Origin: Streptomyces avicenniae
GTDB lineage: Bacteria; Actinomycetota; Actinomycetes; Streptomycetales; Streptomycetaceae
Assembly: GCF_000719135.1 (NCBI RefSeq)
Contig: NZ_JOEK01000014.1
Span: 199,318 to 263,317 of the forward strand
Direction: 5' to 3'
Length of the DNA stretch: 64,000 nucleotides
The position numbers were made by a program, and so were the translations under genes. The notes beneath the pieces were generated by a model that was not told where the DNA came from, searched no databases, and saw only the letters and a program-made list of their open reading frames with translations. How positions within the stretch are numbered: the stretch's first letter is position 1; every line of letters starts with the position of its first letter. Of this stretch, positions 57,927 through 64,000 are shown in pieces.

Positions 57927-58853
57927 TCAGGTCCGCCGGTGCAGCCCGAGGTTCTTGTAGACGTCCAGCGTCGCCGTGGAGTGGAGCGTCGTGTTGAGCG
58001 TGACGAAGTGCAGTCCTGGGATGTCCTCGTCCATCAGCCGCGCGCACAACTCCGTGGCGAATTCGATCCCGACCGAGCGTACAGCCAACGGATCGTCTTT
58101 GACGGCGAGGATGCGTCTTTCCAACTCAGGGGGGAACGTCGCGTTGCTGAGCTGCTTGAACCGCTCGATCTGCCGCACGTTGGCGATCGGCATGATCTCC
58201 GGGATGATCGGGGTCGCGCAGCCCGCCGCGGCCACCCGGTCGCGCAGTCTGAGGTAGTCCTCCGGGTCGAAGAACATCTGGGTGAGCGCGAAGTCGGCGC
58301 CCGCGCGGCACTTGTCCACGAAGTGCCGGACGTCCGTGTCCCAGTCCGTGGAGCGGGGGTGCATCTCGGGGAAGGCGGCGACGCCCACGCAGAAGTCGCC
58401 CGACTCCTTGATGAGCCGCACGAGTTCGGCCGCGTACCGGACGCCCTCGGGGTGCGCGGTCCACTCCCCCATCGGGTCGCCCGGCGGATCGCCGCGCAGC
58501 GCCAGCATGTTGCGGATGCCGCCCGCCGCGTACTGGCCCACGATGTTGCGCAGTTCGCCGATCGAGTGGTTGACGGCGGTGAGGTGGGCGACCGGCGTCA
58601 GGGTGGTCTCGGTGGCGATGCGCTCGGTGGCGCGGACCGTGCGCTCGCGGGAGGAGCCCCCGGCGCCGTAGGTCACGGAGACGAACGTGGGGGCGACCGC
58701 CTCGACGCGGCGGATCGCGTTCCAGAGCGTCCGTTCGCCCTGCTCGGTACGCGGCGGGGTGAACTCGAAGGAGTACGAGCGGGTCCCCGCGGCGAGCAGG
58801 TCGCGCACGGTCCTCGCACGGTCCGCGGACGTGCTGGGCATTCCTAGGGCCAT
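57927..58853 (-). CDS. metF: Methylenetetrahydrofolate reductase
   Basis: A 308-residue FAD enzyme reducing 5,10-methylene-THF to 5-methyl-THF for methionine synthesis. Motifs: [47 protein letters not shown] in order, [38 protein letters not shown] in order, [10 protein letters not shown] and [21 protein letters not shown]. The ATG at 58853 sits 7 nt after a TAGCCT element, so the mRNA is probably leaderless; a later ATG at 58841 lacks any signal. The gene is followed by the Tyr-rich membrane protein gene. Confidence 0.95.
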   Translation of the reverse strand: MALGMPSTSADRARTVRDLLAAGTRSYSFEFTPPRTEQGERTLWNAIRRVEAVAPTFVSVTYGAGGSSRERTVRATERIATETTLTPVAHLTAVNHSIGELRNIVGQYAAGGIRNMLALRGDPPGDPMGEWTAHPEGVRYAAELVRLIKESGDFCVGVAAFPEMHPRSTDWDTDVRHFVDKCRAGADFALTQMFFDPEDYLRLRDRVAAAGCATPIIPEIMPIANVRQIERFKQLSNATFPPELERRILAVKDDPLAVRSVGIEFATELCARLMDEDIPGLHFVTLNTTLHSTATLDVYKNLGLHRRT

Positions 58854-58860
58854 GCCTGCC

Positions 58861-58866
58861 AGGCTA
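58861..58866 (-). promoter_or_regulatory. Candidate -10 element, leaderless start of metF
   Basis: TAGCCT on the minus strand is followed by 7 nt and then the metF ATG. No ribosome binding site intervenes. Confidence 0.5.
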
Positions 58867-58893
58867 CCCAGGGCGCCCGCGCCGCGTCCGCCG

Positions 58894-58912
58894 CTGTCCG
58901 GCGACCGGACAG
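58894..58912 (-). terminator. 8-bp hairpin between thiE and metF
   Basis: CTGTCCGG and CCGGACAG (58894-58901 and 58905-58912) form a perfect hairpin with a 3-nt loop, 41 nt after the thiE stop and about 28 nt upstream of the metF -10. It may end the thiE transcript; an operator for metF is the alternative. Confidence 0.5.
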
Positions 58913-58952
58913 GGGACGGCCGGGGGCGTGGCGCACACCGGGACGGACCGGG

Positions 58953-59585
58953 TCACAGCGGGTGCGCGCGCAGCCGTGCGGCCAGGTCGGAGGCGGCGGC
59001 GCCGGGGTCGTCGGCCTCGGTGAGCGCGCGGACGACGACGACGCGGCGCGCACCGGCGTCCAGGACCTCGTCCAGGGTGTCGGCGTCGATGCCGCCGATG
59101 GCGAACCAGGGCAGCGCGGGCGCCCGCGACGCCGCGTGGCGGACGAGGGACAGCCCGGCGGCGGGGCGGCCGGGCTTCGTCGGGGTGGGCCAGCAGGGGC
59201 CTACGCAGAAGTAGTCGGTGCCGGGGGCGGCCAGCGCGGCGTCCACCTGGGCGGGGGTGTGCGTGGAGCGGCCTATGAGGACGCGGTCGCCGAGGAGGGC
59301 GCGGGCGGCGGGCACGGGCAGGTCGCCCTGGCCGAGGTGGAGGACGTCGGCGCCCGCCGCGTGCGCGACGTCGGCACGGTCGTTGACCGCGAGCAGCTTC
59401 CCGTGGCGGCGGCACGCGTCGGCGAGGACCGCGAGGTGCTCCAGTTCCTCGGCCGCCTCCATGCCCTTGTCGCGCAGCTGCACGACGTCCACGCCGCCGC
59501 CGAGCACGGCGTCAAGGAACTCCGGCAGGTCGCCCTGCCGCTTTCTGGCGTCGGTGCACAGGTAGAGCCGGGCGTCGGCGAGCAT
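58953..59585 (-). CDS. thiE: Thiamine-phosphate synthase
   Basis: A 210-residue TIM-barrel enzyme that joins the pyrimidine and thiazole moieties to make thiamine monophosphate. Motifs: [63 protein letters not shown] in order, [34 protein letters not shown] and [28 protein letters not shown]. Length is normal. No other thi gene is in the window, and I see no TPP riboswitch sequence ahead of it. Confidence 0.95.
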   Translation of the reverse strand: MLADARLYLCTDARKRQGDLPEFLDAVLGGGVDVVQLRDKGMEAAEELEHLAVLADACRRHGKLLAVNDRADVAHAAGADVLHLGQGDLPVPAARALLGDRVLIGRSTHTPAQVDAALAAPGTDYFCVGPCWPTPTKPGRPAAGLSLVRHAASRAPALPWFAIGGIDADTLDEVLDAGARRVVVVRALTEADDPGAAASDLAARLRAHPL

Positions 59586-59629
59586 GCGGGGATTCCCTCT
59601 GGGGTGCGGGTGCGCTGGGCGTCGGGGAG

Positions 59630-59665
59630 CCGCCGACGGGGCGGTGGTCGCCGCCCCGTCGGCGG
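59630..59665 (-). terminator. 15-bp hairpin downstream of the Rv2175c-like gene
   Basis: CCGCCGACGGGGCGG (59630-59644) pairs perfectly with 59651-59665 around a 6-nt loop, 48 nt after the stop of the minus-strand DNA-binding protein gene and 45 nt before the thiE start. Confidence 0.75.
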
Positions 59666-59712
59666 GCGGGTTGTCGGGCGGGTGCAGGTGTCGGGCCCCG
59701 CCTACGGGCGGG

Positions 59713-60078
59713 TCACACGGCGAGCGCCTGGGCCCGGCGCTTCACCTCCGTCCCGCGGTTCTCCCGCAGCGCCTGCGCGGGCGTGCCCGGCAGGGTGTCG
59801 TCCGGCGTGAACAGCCACTCCAGCATCTCCTCGTCCGAGAAGCCGTCGTCACGGAGCAGCGTGAGGGTGCCGGACAGTCCCCTGGCGATCCGGTCGCCGT
59901 CGAGGAAGGTGGCGGGCACCTGGAGGACACGGTTCTCGCCCCGGCGCACGGCGATCAGCTGGCCCTCCTTGACCAGCTGGCGCACGCGGGTCACCTCCAC
60001 GCCGAGCTGTTCGGCGATGTCGGGGAGGGTGAGCCACTCGGGGACGAGAGCATCGGTCTTGGCATCAATCTCGGTCAC
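59713..60078 (-). CDS. Rv2175c-like DNA-binding protein
   Basis: A 121-residue protein: [41 protein letters not shown] in order is a winged-helix/MerR-like DNA-binding head, and [47 protein letters not shown] is the conserved C-terminal domain. It matches the mycobacterial protein Rv2175c, a DNA-binding substrate of the kinase PknL. The N-terminal Thr residues ([10 protein letters not shown]) resemble the phosphorylation tail. No kinase gene is adjacent here. GTG start. Confidence 0.88.
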   Translation of the reverse strand: MTEIDAKTDALVPEWLTLPDIAEQLGVEVTRVRQLVKEGQLIAVRRGENRVLQVPATFLDGDRIARGLSGTLTLLRDDGFSDEEMLEWLFTPDDTLPGTPAQALRENRGTEVKRRAQALAV

Positions 60079-60151
60079 ACCCCCAGCGTGCCATCTCCCA
60101 CCGACAGACGTCAGCGGGGAGCCCCCCGGCGGGGGACGGAGGTGCCGCGCG

Positions 60152-61363
60152 TCACGCCGCGGCGCAGGCGTTCAGCGCCCGGCCGGGGTCGGCGGCGAGG
60201 GCCGGGTCCAGGCGGGTGCCGCGGGTGATCAGGCGGCGGCCCTGGGCGAGGTCGCGGGGCCGGTCCACGGCCAGGACGGCCGTCGGCGTGCCGTCGGGGC
60301 GCAGCCACAGGACGGACCAGGCACGGTCGCCCGCCGCCTGGTCGCCGCGCCGCACCGGCGTGTCGGACGCGGCGTGCCGTCCGGCGTACTGCACGTAGCG
60401 GTCGAACTGCTCCGACCAGAAGTACGGCACCGGGTCGTGGACGGCCGGCGCCGTGCCGAGGATGTCGGCGACGGCGGTGCGGGCGCCGGTCAGGGCGTTG
60501 TCCCAGTGGTGGATGAGCAGGCGCCGCCCGTAGCGGGCCGAGGGGAAGGAGGCGCAGTCGCCGACCGCGTGGACGCCGGGCACACCGGCGCGCAGCGAGG
60601 CGTCGGCGGCGACCGAGCCGTCGTCGGCGAGCGGGATGCCCGAGCCGCGCAGCCAGCCGGTGGCCGGGCGTGAGCCGACGCCGACGAGCACGGCGTCGGC
60701 GCCGAGGACGGTGCCGTCCGCCAGCTCCACCTCGCCGTCCCTGACGCCGGTGACCGCGCGGCCGGTGAGGAGCGTGACGCCCGCCTCGGCGTACCAGGCG
60801 CGCATGGGCTCGGTGACCTCGGGCGGCAGGGCGCCCGCGAGCACGTGGTGGGCCGCCTCGACGACGGTGACCGGGCTGCCCGCCCTGGCCGCCGCCGTGG
60901 CGGCCTCGGCGCCGATCCAGCCCGCGCCGACCGCGACGACGCTGCCCTTGGCCTCCAGCACGGGCCGCAGCCTGCGGGCGTCGTCGAGGGTGCGCAGCAC
61001 GTGGACGCCGGGGACGCCCGCGGCGCCGGGGAGCGTGACGGCGTCGGCACCGGTGGCGAGGACCAGTTCGTCGTACTCCAGCGTCCCCGCGTCGGTGTCG
61101 AGCCGGTGCTCGTCGGGGGACAGGCCCGTGGCGGTGCGGCCGAGGTGCGTCTCGACGCCGAGGGCGGCGAGGTCCACGTCGAGCGTGGACCCCTCCGCCG
61201 TGCCGAGGAGGACGGACTTGGACAGCGGCGGGCGGTCGTAGGGGGCGTGGGGTTCCGCGCCGACGAGGACGACGCGGCCGTCCCAGCCCTGTCCGCGCAG
61301 TTCGACGGCGGTCTGCACCCCGGCCAGTCCCGCGCCGGCGATCACGGCGGTTCGCTTCGTCAC
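60152..61363 (-). CDS. FAD/NAD(P)-dependent ferredoxin-reductase-like protein
   Basis: A 403-residue pyridine-nucleotide reductase. The FAD motif is AVIAGAGLAGVQTAVELRGQG, followed by PYDRPPLSKSVLLG, which is diagnostic of ferredoxin/rubredoxin reductases of oxygenase systems. The NAD(P) motif is VVAVGAGWIGAEAATAAARAG; VHAVGDCASFPSARYGRR is the second FAD motif; PVPYFWSEQFDRYVQYAG begins the C-terminal reductase domain. No ferredoxin or oxygenase gene is nearby. The GTG start has TAGGCT 7 nt upstream, suggesting a leaderless transcript. Confidence 0.9.
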   Translation of the reverse strand: MTKRTAVIAGAGLAGVQTAVELRGQGWDGRVVLVGAEPHAPYDRPPLSKSVLLGTAEGSTLDVDLAALGVETHLGRTATGLSPDEHRLDTDAGTLEYDELVLATGADAVTLPGAAGVPGVHVLRTLDDARRLRPVLEAKGSVVAVGAGWIGAEAATAAARAGSPVTVVEAAHHVLAGALPPEVTEPMRAWYAEAGVTLLTGRAVTGVRDGEVELADGTVLGADAVLVGVGSRPATGWLRGSGIPLADDGSVAADASLRAGVPGVHAVGDCASFPSARYGRRLLIHHWDNALTGARTAVADILGTAPAVHDPVPYFWSEQFDRYVQYAGRHAASDTPVRRGDQAAGDRAWSVLWLRPDGTPTAVLAVDRPRDLAQGRRLITRGTRLDPALAADPGRALNACAAA

Positions 61364-61370
61364 GCGCGCC

Positions 61371-61376
61371 AGCCTA
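61371..61376 (-). promoter_or_regulatory. Candidate -10 element, leaderless start of the reductase gene
   Basis: TAGGCT on the minus strand ends 7 nt before the GTG at 61363. It is arranged back-to-back with the LacI-gene -10 (61410-61415), separated by 33 bp. Confidence 0.45.
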
Positions 61377-61392
61377 CGAGGGCCGCGACCGG

Positions 61393-61402
61393 CGTTCCAA
61401 CG
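61393..61402. promoter_or_regulatory. Inverted repeat CGTTCCAACG between the divergent promoters
   Basis: CGTT and AACG flank a CC centre, midway between the two divergent -10 elements. LacI-family operators are short palindromes at this position, so it is a candidate autoregulatory site, but the symmetry is short. Confidence 0.25.
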
Positions 61403-61409
61403 GCAAGGG

Positions 61410-61415
61410 TATAAA
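61410..61415 (+). promoter_or_regulatory. Candidate -10 element, leaderless start of the LacI gene
   Basis: TATAAA ends 7 nt before the GTG at 61423 and is the most A/T-rich hexamer in the region. No ribosome binding site lies between. Confidence 0.45.
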
Positions 61416-61422
61416 GGGCGGT

Positions 61423-62499
61423 GTGACCACGGATCAGCGCGCCCAGTCCAGGCCCGTCACGCTGGAGCACGTGGCGCGCGAGGCGGGGGTGTCGCGGGCG
61501 ACCGTGTCGCGGGTGATCAACGGCGAGGCGACCGTCGATCCCCGGCTGCGCAAGCTCGTCGAGGAGGCGATCACGCGGACGCGGTACGTCCCCAACCGGG
61601 CGGCGCGTTCGCTGGTGACGCGGCGCACGGACTCGGTGGCGCTCGTCGTGTCCGAGCAGGAGAAGCGGGACGTGTCGGGCCCGTTCGTCGGGCGGATCTT
61701 CACCGACCCCTACTTCGGCCGCGTCGCGGGCGGGCTGCTCGACGTGCTGCGCCCGCGCGGCGTGCAGGTCGTGCTGATGCTGACGGACGACGAGCCGTCG
61801 CGCGCGCAGTTGCTCGGCTATCTCCAGCAGGGGCACGTGGACGGCGTCGTGCTGATCTCGTCGCACGCGGCCGACCCGCTGCCGGGGATGCTGTCGGGGA
61901 CGACGCTGCCCGCCGTGCTGGCCGGGCGTCCCCCGGCGCCGACGGCGGCGGGGCTGACCTCGGTGGACTCCGACCAGGTGGCCGGGGCGCGGCTGGCGGC
62001 CGACCGGCTGGTGGCGATCGGCAGGCGGCGGCTCGGGACGGTCGCGGGGCCGCAGGACATGCCGGTGGCGCAGGAGCGGCTGGCGGGTTTCCGCGCGGCG
62101 CTGGACGCGCACGGGGTGCGCGAGGTGGCCGTGGCGGAGGGGGACTTCACGCAGGCGAGCGGCGCCGAGGGCGTCAGGGCGCTGCTGGAGCGGCGGCCGG
62201 ATCTCGACGGGGTGTTCGTCGCGTCCGACCTGATGGCGCTCGGCGCGGTGACGATGCTGCACCGGCTGGGTAGGCGGGTGCCGGAGGACGTCGCGGTGGT
62301 GGGCTTCGACGACAGCAGTTCGGCGCTGGCGTCGGACCCGCCGCTGACGACGGTGCGGCAGCCCGTGGAGGAGATGGCCGCCGAGATGGCCCGGCTCCTG
62401 CTGCGGCAGATCGCGCGGGGCGGGGACGGCGGGGCGGCCGGACACCCGTTGTCCCCGGTCCTCTTCAGGCCGACCCTGGTGGTGCGCGGCAGCGCGTGA
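61423..62499 (+). CDS. LacI/GalR-family transcriptional regulator
   Basis: A 358-residue repressor. The N-terminal LacI helix-turn-helix is PVTLEHVAREAGVSRATVSRVINGEATV, followed by the hinge helix (YVPNRAARSLVTRRTDSVALVV) and a periplasmic-binding-protein-like sugar domain (FVASDLMALGAVTMLHRLGRRVPEDVAVVGFDD, PPLTTVRQPVEEM). It probably senses a sugar. Its convergent neighbour is a secreted glucanase, a natural target, although that gene's promoter lies mostly beyond the window. Confidence 0.92.
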   Translation: MTTDQRAQSRPVTLEHVAREAGVSRATVSRVINGEATVDPRLRKLVEEAITRTRYVPNRAARSLVTRRTDSVALVVSEQEKRDVSGPFVGRIFTDPYFGRVAGGLLDVLRPRGVQVVLMLTDDEPSRAQLLGYLQQGHVDGVVLISSHAADPLPGMLSGTTLPAVLAGRPPAPTAAGLTSVDSDQVAGARLAADRLVAIGRRRLGTVAGPQDMPVAQERLAGFRAALDAHGVREVAVAEGDFTQASGAEGVRALLERRPDLDGVFVASDLMALGAVTMLHRLGRRVPEDVAVVGFDDSSSALASDPPLTTVRQPVEEMAAEMARLLLRQIARGGDGGAAGHPLSPVLFRPTLVVRGSA

Positions 62500-62552
62500 C
62501 GCGGCGTGGGGCCGGGTCACGCGCCGCCGGGCCGGGGTCGGCCGGTGGTTCA

Positions 62553-62595
62553 CCGTTCCCGTCGGCTCAGGGGGAGCCGAGCCGGACGGGAACGG
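62553..62595. terminator. Hairpin between the LacI gene and the glucanase gene
   Basis: CCGTTCCCGTC (62553-62563) pairs with GACGGGAACGG (62585-62595). The stem continues with GGCTC/GAGCC after a one-base bulge, giving 16 pairs and a 10-nt loop. It ends 7 nt before the glucanase stop and serves both convergent genes. Confidence 0.75.
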
Positions 62596-62601
62596 GGCGG
62601 A

Positions 62602-63939
62602 TCACTGGTACACGCGGACGTAGTCCACCACCATGCGCTGCGGGAAGACGGTGGAGCCGTCCGGCGGACCGGGCCAGTCGCCGCCGACCGCGGTGTTGAG
62701 GATGATGAAGAAGTCGTGGTCGAAGACCCAGGGGCCGACCGTCCGCTCCAGTTCCTCACGGTCCACGGTGTGGATCACCTGGTCGTCCACGGTGAAGACC
62801 ATGCCCTGGCTGTCCCACTCGACGGCGTAGGTGTGGAACGCCGCGCCCGCCGGGGTGGACAGTTCGAACGACGAGCCGTAGCCGCCGCCACCGTTGTACG
62901 CCGGGGCGTGCAGGGTGGAGTGGACGGTGTTGGGCTCGGAGCCTATGTGCTCCATGATGTCGATCTCACCGGTGTAGGGCCACGGGCGGCCCTCGCTGTA
63001 GAAGTCCGAGCCGAGCATCCAGAACGCGGGCCACATGCCGCGTGTGGTGGCGGTCTGGATACGGGCCTCGACACGGCCGTAGGTGAAGTCGAACTTGCCG
63101 TAGGTGTTCATCCGGCCCGAGGTGTACTGGCAGGTGGTGCTGCCGCTCAGCGGGTCGGCCGGGCAGGACGAGCCGGGCGTCTCCTGGCGGCGGGACTCGA
63201 TGACGAGGTTCCCGTTGCCGTCCAGGAGCGTGTTCTCGTTGTCCGTGTACATCTGGAGCTCGTTGTTGCGCCCGTTGCCCGGGTCGGAGGTCCACTTGGT
63301 CTGGTCGGGGATGCTGCCCGCCGGGCCCTCGAACTCGTCGCTCCACACGAGGGTCGGCGGGTCGGCCGGGTCGGGCGGCGACGGCGGCGGGGTCTCCGGC
63401 GCGCCGCCGGTGCCCCACACCTGGAACTCCCACAGCGAGTAGCCGTAGGGGCCCGAGCGCTCCGTGCCGTACATGCGCACGTAGCGGCCGGTGCCGCTGA
63501 CGTCCAGCGTCTCCTTGAAGCCGGCGCCGGTGGTGGTCTCGTAGATCGAGGTCCAGTTGACGTTGTCGTCGGAGACCTGGATCTGGTACGAGCGGGCGTT
63601 CGCCGGGTCCCACTGGAGGACGACGCGGCTGATCTCGGCGGTCGCGCCGAGGTCCACGGAGATCCAGCCGGGATCGACCCAGCCGGTCTCGGACGAGGTG
63701 GCCCAGCGGCTGGCGGGGTCGTTGTCGAACGCGCGGGCCGGGGTGCACTCCCAACAGTTCCCGTCGCTCTGCGACGTGGAGGCCTGTCCCGGCTTGTTGT
63801 ACGACAGCAGGACCTCGTCGGCGGCTGCCGAGGAGGGCCCTGCGAGGGCGACGAGGCTGACGACCGACGCGAAGGCGGCCGTGAGCGCGCCGGTGACCCG
63901 GCCTCTGCGCCGTCTGGGGCGCGACTCGGTGAGGTGCAT
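62602..63939 (-). CDS. Secreted GH16 beta-glucanase with N-terminal discoidin-type domain
   Basis: A 445-residue secreted enzyme. The signal peptide (basic RPRRRRGRVTG, then a hydrophobic stretch to AGPSSAAA) is probably cleaved near residue 40. Residues 45-176 form an F5/8 type C/CBM32-like carbohydrate-binding domain (AFDNDPASRWATSSETGW, WEFQVWG). A Pro-rich linker follows, then a GH16 catalytic domain (196-445) with the motif GEIDIMEHIG: Glu325 nucleophile, Asp327, Glu330 acid/base. It probably cleaves beta-1,3- or mixed-linkage glucans. AAGGAA lies 11 nt before the ATG. Confidence 0.93.
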   Translation of the reverse strand: MHLTESRPRRRRGRVTGALTAAFASVVSLVALAGPSSAAADEVLLSYNKPGQASTSQSDGNCWECTPARAFDNDPASRWATSSETGWVDPGWISVDLGATAEISRVVLQWDPANARSYQIQVSDDNVNWTSIYETTTGAGFKETLDVSGTGRYVRMYGTERSGPYGYSLWEFQVWGTGGAPETPPPSPPDPADPPTLVWSDEFEGPAGSIPDQTKWTSDPGNGRNNELQMYTDNENTLLDGNGNLVIESRRQETPGSSCPADPLSGSTTCQYTSGRMNTYGKFDFTYGRVEARIQTATTRGMWPAFWMLGSDFYSEGRPWPYTGEIDIMEHIGSEPNTVHSTLHAPAYNGGGGYGSSFELSTPAGAAFHTYAVEWDSQGMVFTVDDQVIHTVDREELERTVGPWVFDHDFFIILNTAVGGDWPGPPDGSTVFPQRMVVDYVRVYQ

Positions 63940-64000
63940 GGTGGTGCTGTTCCTTTCCCGTGGGGGATGTGGGGGTGGTGGGGGTAGGGCGGCTGTGGGG

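Noticed and set aside
59586..59712. TPP riboswitch ahead of thiE
   Set aside because: The short upstream region is taken up by a terminator hairpin of the preceding gene, and the conserved CTGAGA and related TPP-aptamer segments were not seen.

Overview
The window is a continuous piece of a very GC-rich actinobacterial chromosome, most likely Streptomyces or a close relative. The evidence is the strong third-position GC bias, frequent GTG starts, leaderless-looking genes, and a division/cell-wall (dcw) cluster followed by pgeF-yggS-sepF-yggT-divIVA-ileS-lspA in an order I recall from Streptomyces. Nearly all of it reads as core genome. I see no insertion sequence, prophage, CRISPR array, rRNA or tRNA gene.

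Layout. 1-8.7 kb: histidine genes (hisC cut by the left edge, hisD), a LON-domain protein with a YbaK-type deacylase, a HAD phosphatase, a membrane protein, an ABC exporter pair and a NYN-domain protein. 8.9-13.1 kb: two or three very small genes and dnaE (replicative polymerase). 13.3-18.6 kb: a membrane protein, a membrane-anchored DsbA-like protein, and a second ABC exporter divergent from a two-component system. 18.6-24.9 kb: dienelactone-hydrolase-like enzyme, MscS channel, acetyltransferase, Na+/H+ antiporter, rluD-type pseudouridine synthase, lspA and a TraR/DksA-type zinc-finger protein. 25.0-28.5 kb: ileS behind a T-box leader. 28.6-46.7 kb, all on the minus strand: rsmH-ftsL-ftsI-murE-murF-mraY-murD-ftsW-murG-ftsQ-ftsZ-pgeF-yggS-sepF-yggT-divIVA, covering lipid II synthesis, septal synthesis, Z-ring formation and polar growth. 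47-52.3 kb, plus strand: beta-carbonic anhydrase and a MoxR/DUF58/transglutaminase-like trio. 52.5-64 kb: DUF3040 protein, methyltransferase, SAV_6107-type protein, TetR regulator, FAD amine-oxidase/phytoene-desaturase-like protein, Tyr-rich membrane protein, metF, thiE, an Rv2175c-like DNA-binding protein, a ferredoxin-reductase-like flavoprotein, a LacI regulator and a secreted GH16 glucanase with a discoidin-type domain.

How the genes work together. The dcw genes are tightly packed with 4-nt overlaps and start from a good sigma-70-type promoter ahead of rsmH. ftsZ has its own 280-bp upstream region with two readable promoters, one overlapping a WhiA-like GACAC motif. The most informative regulatory element is the ileS T-box. 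It shows an ATC specifier, the invariant T-box sequence, and two mutually exclusive pairings that would expose or hide the ileS ribosome binding site. No obviously new multi-gene system stands out. The least explained pieces are the tiny ORFs around dnaE, especially a 44-residue frame joined to the dnaE stop by TAATG, several symmetrical sites in divergent promoters, and a set of genes whose -10 element sits 6-8 nt before the start codon.
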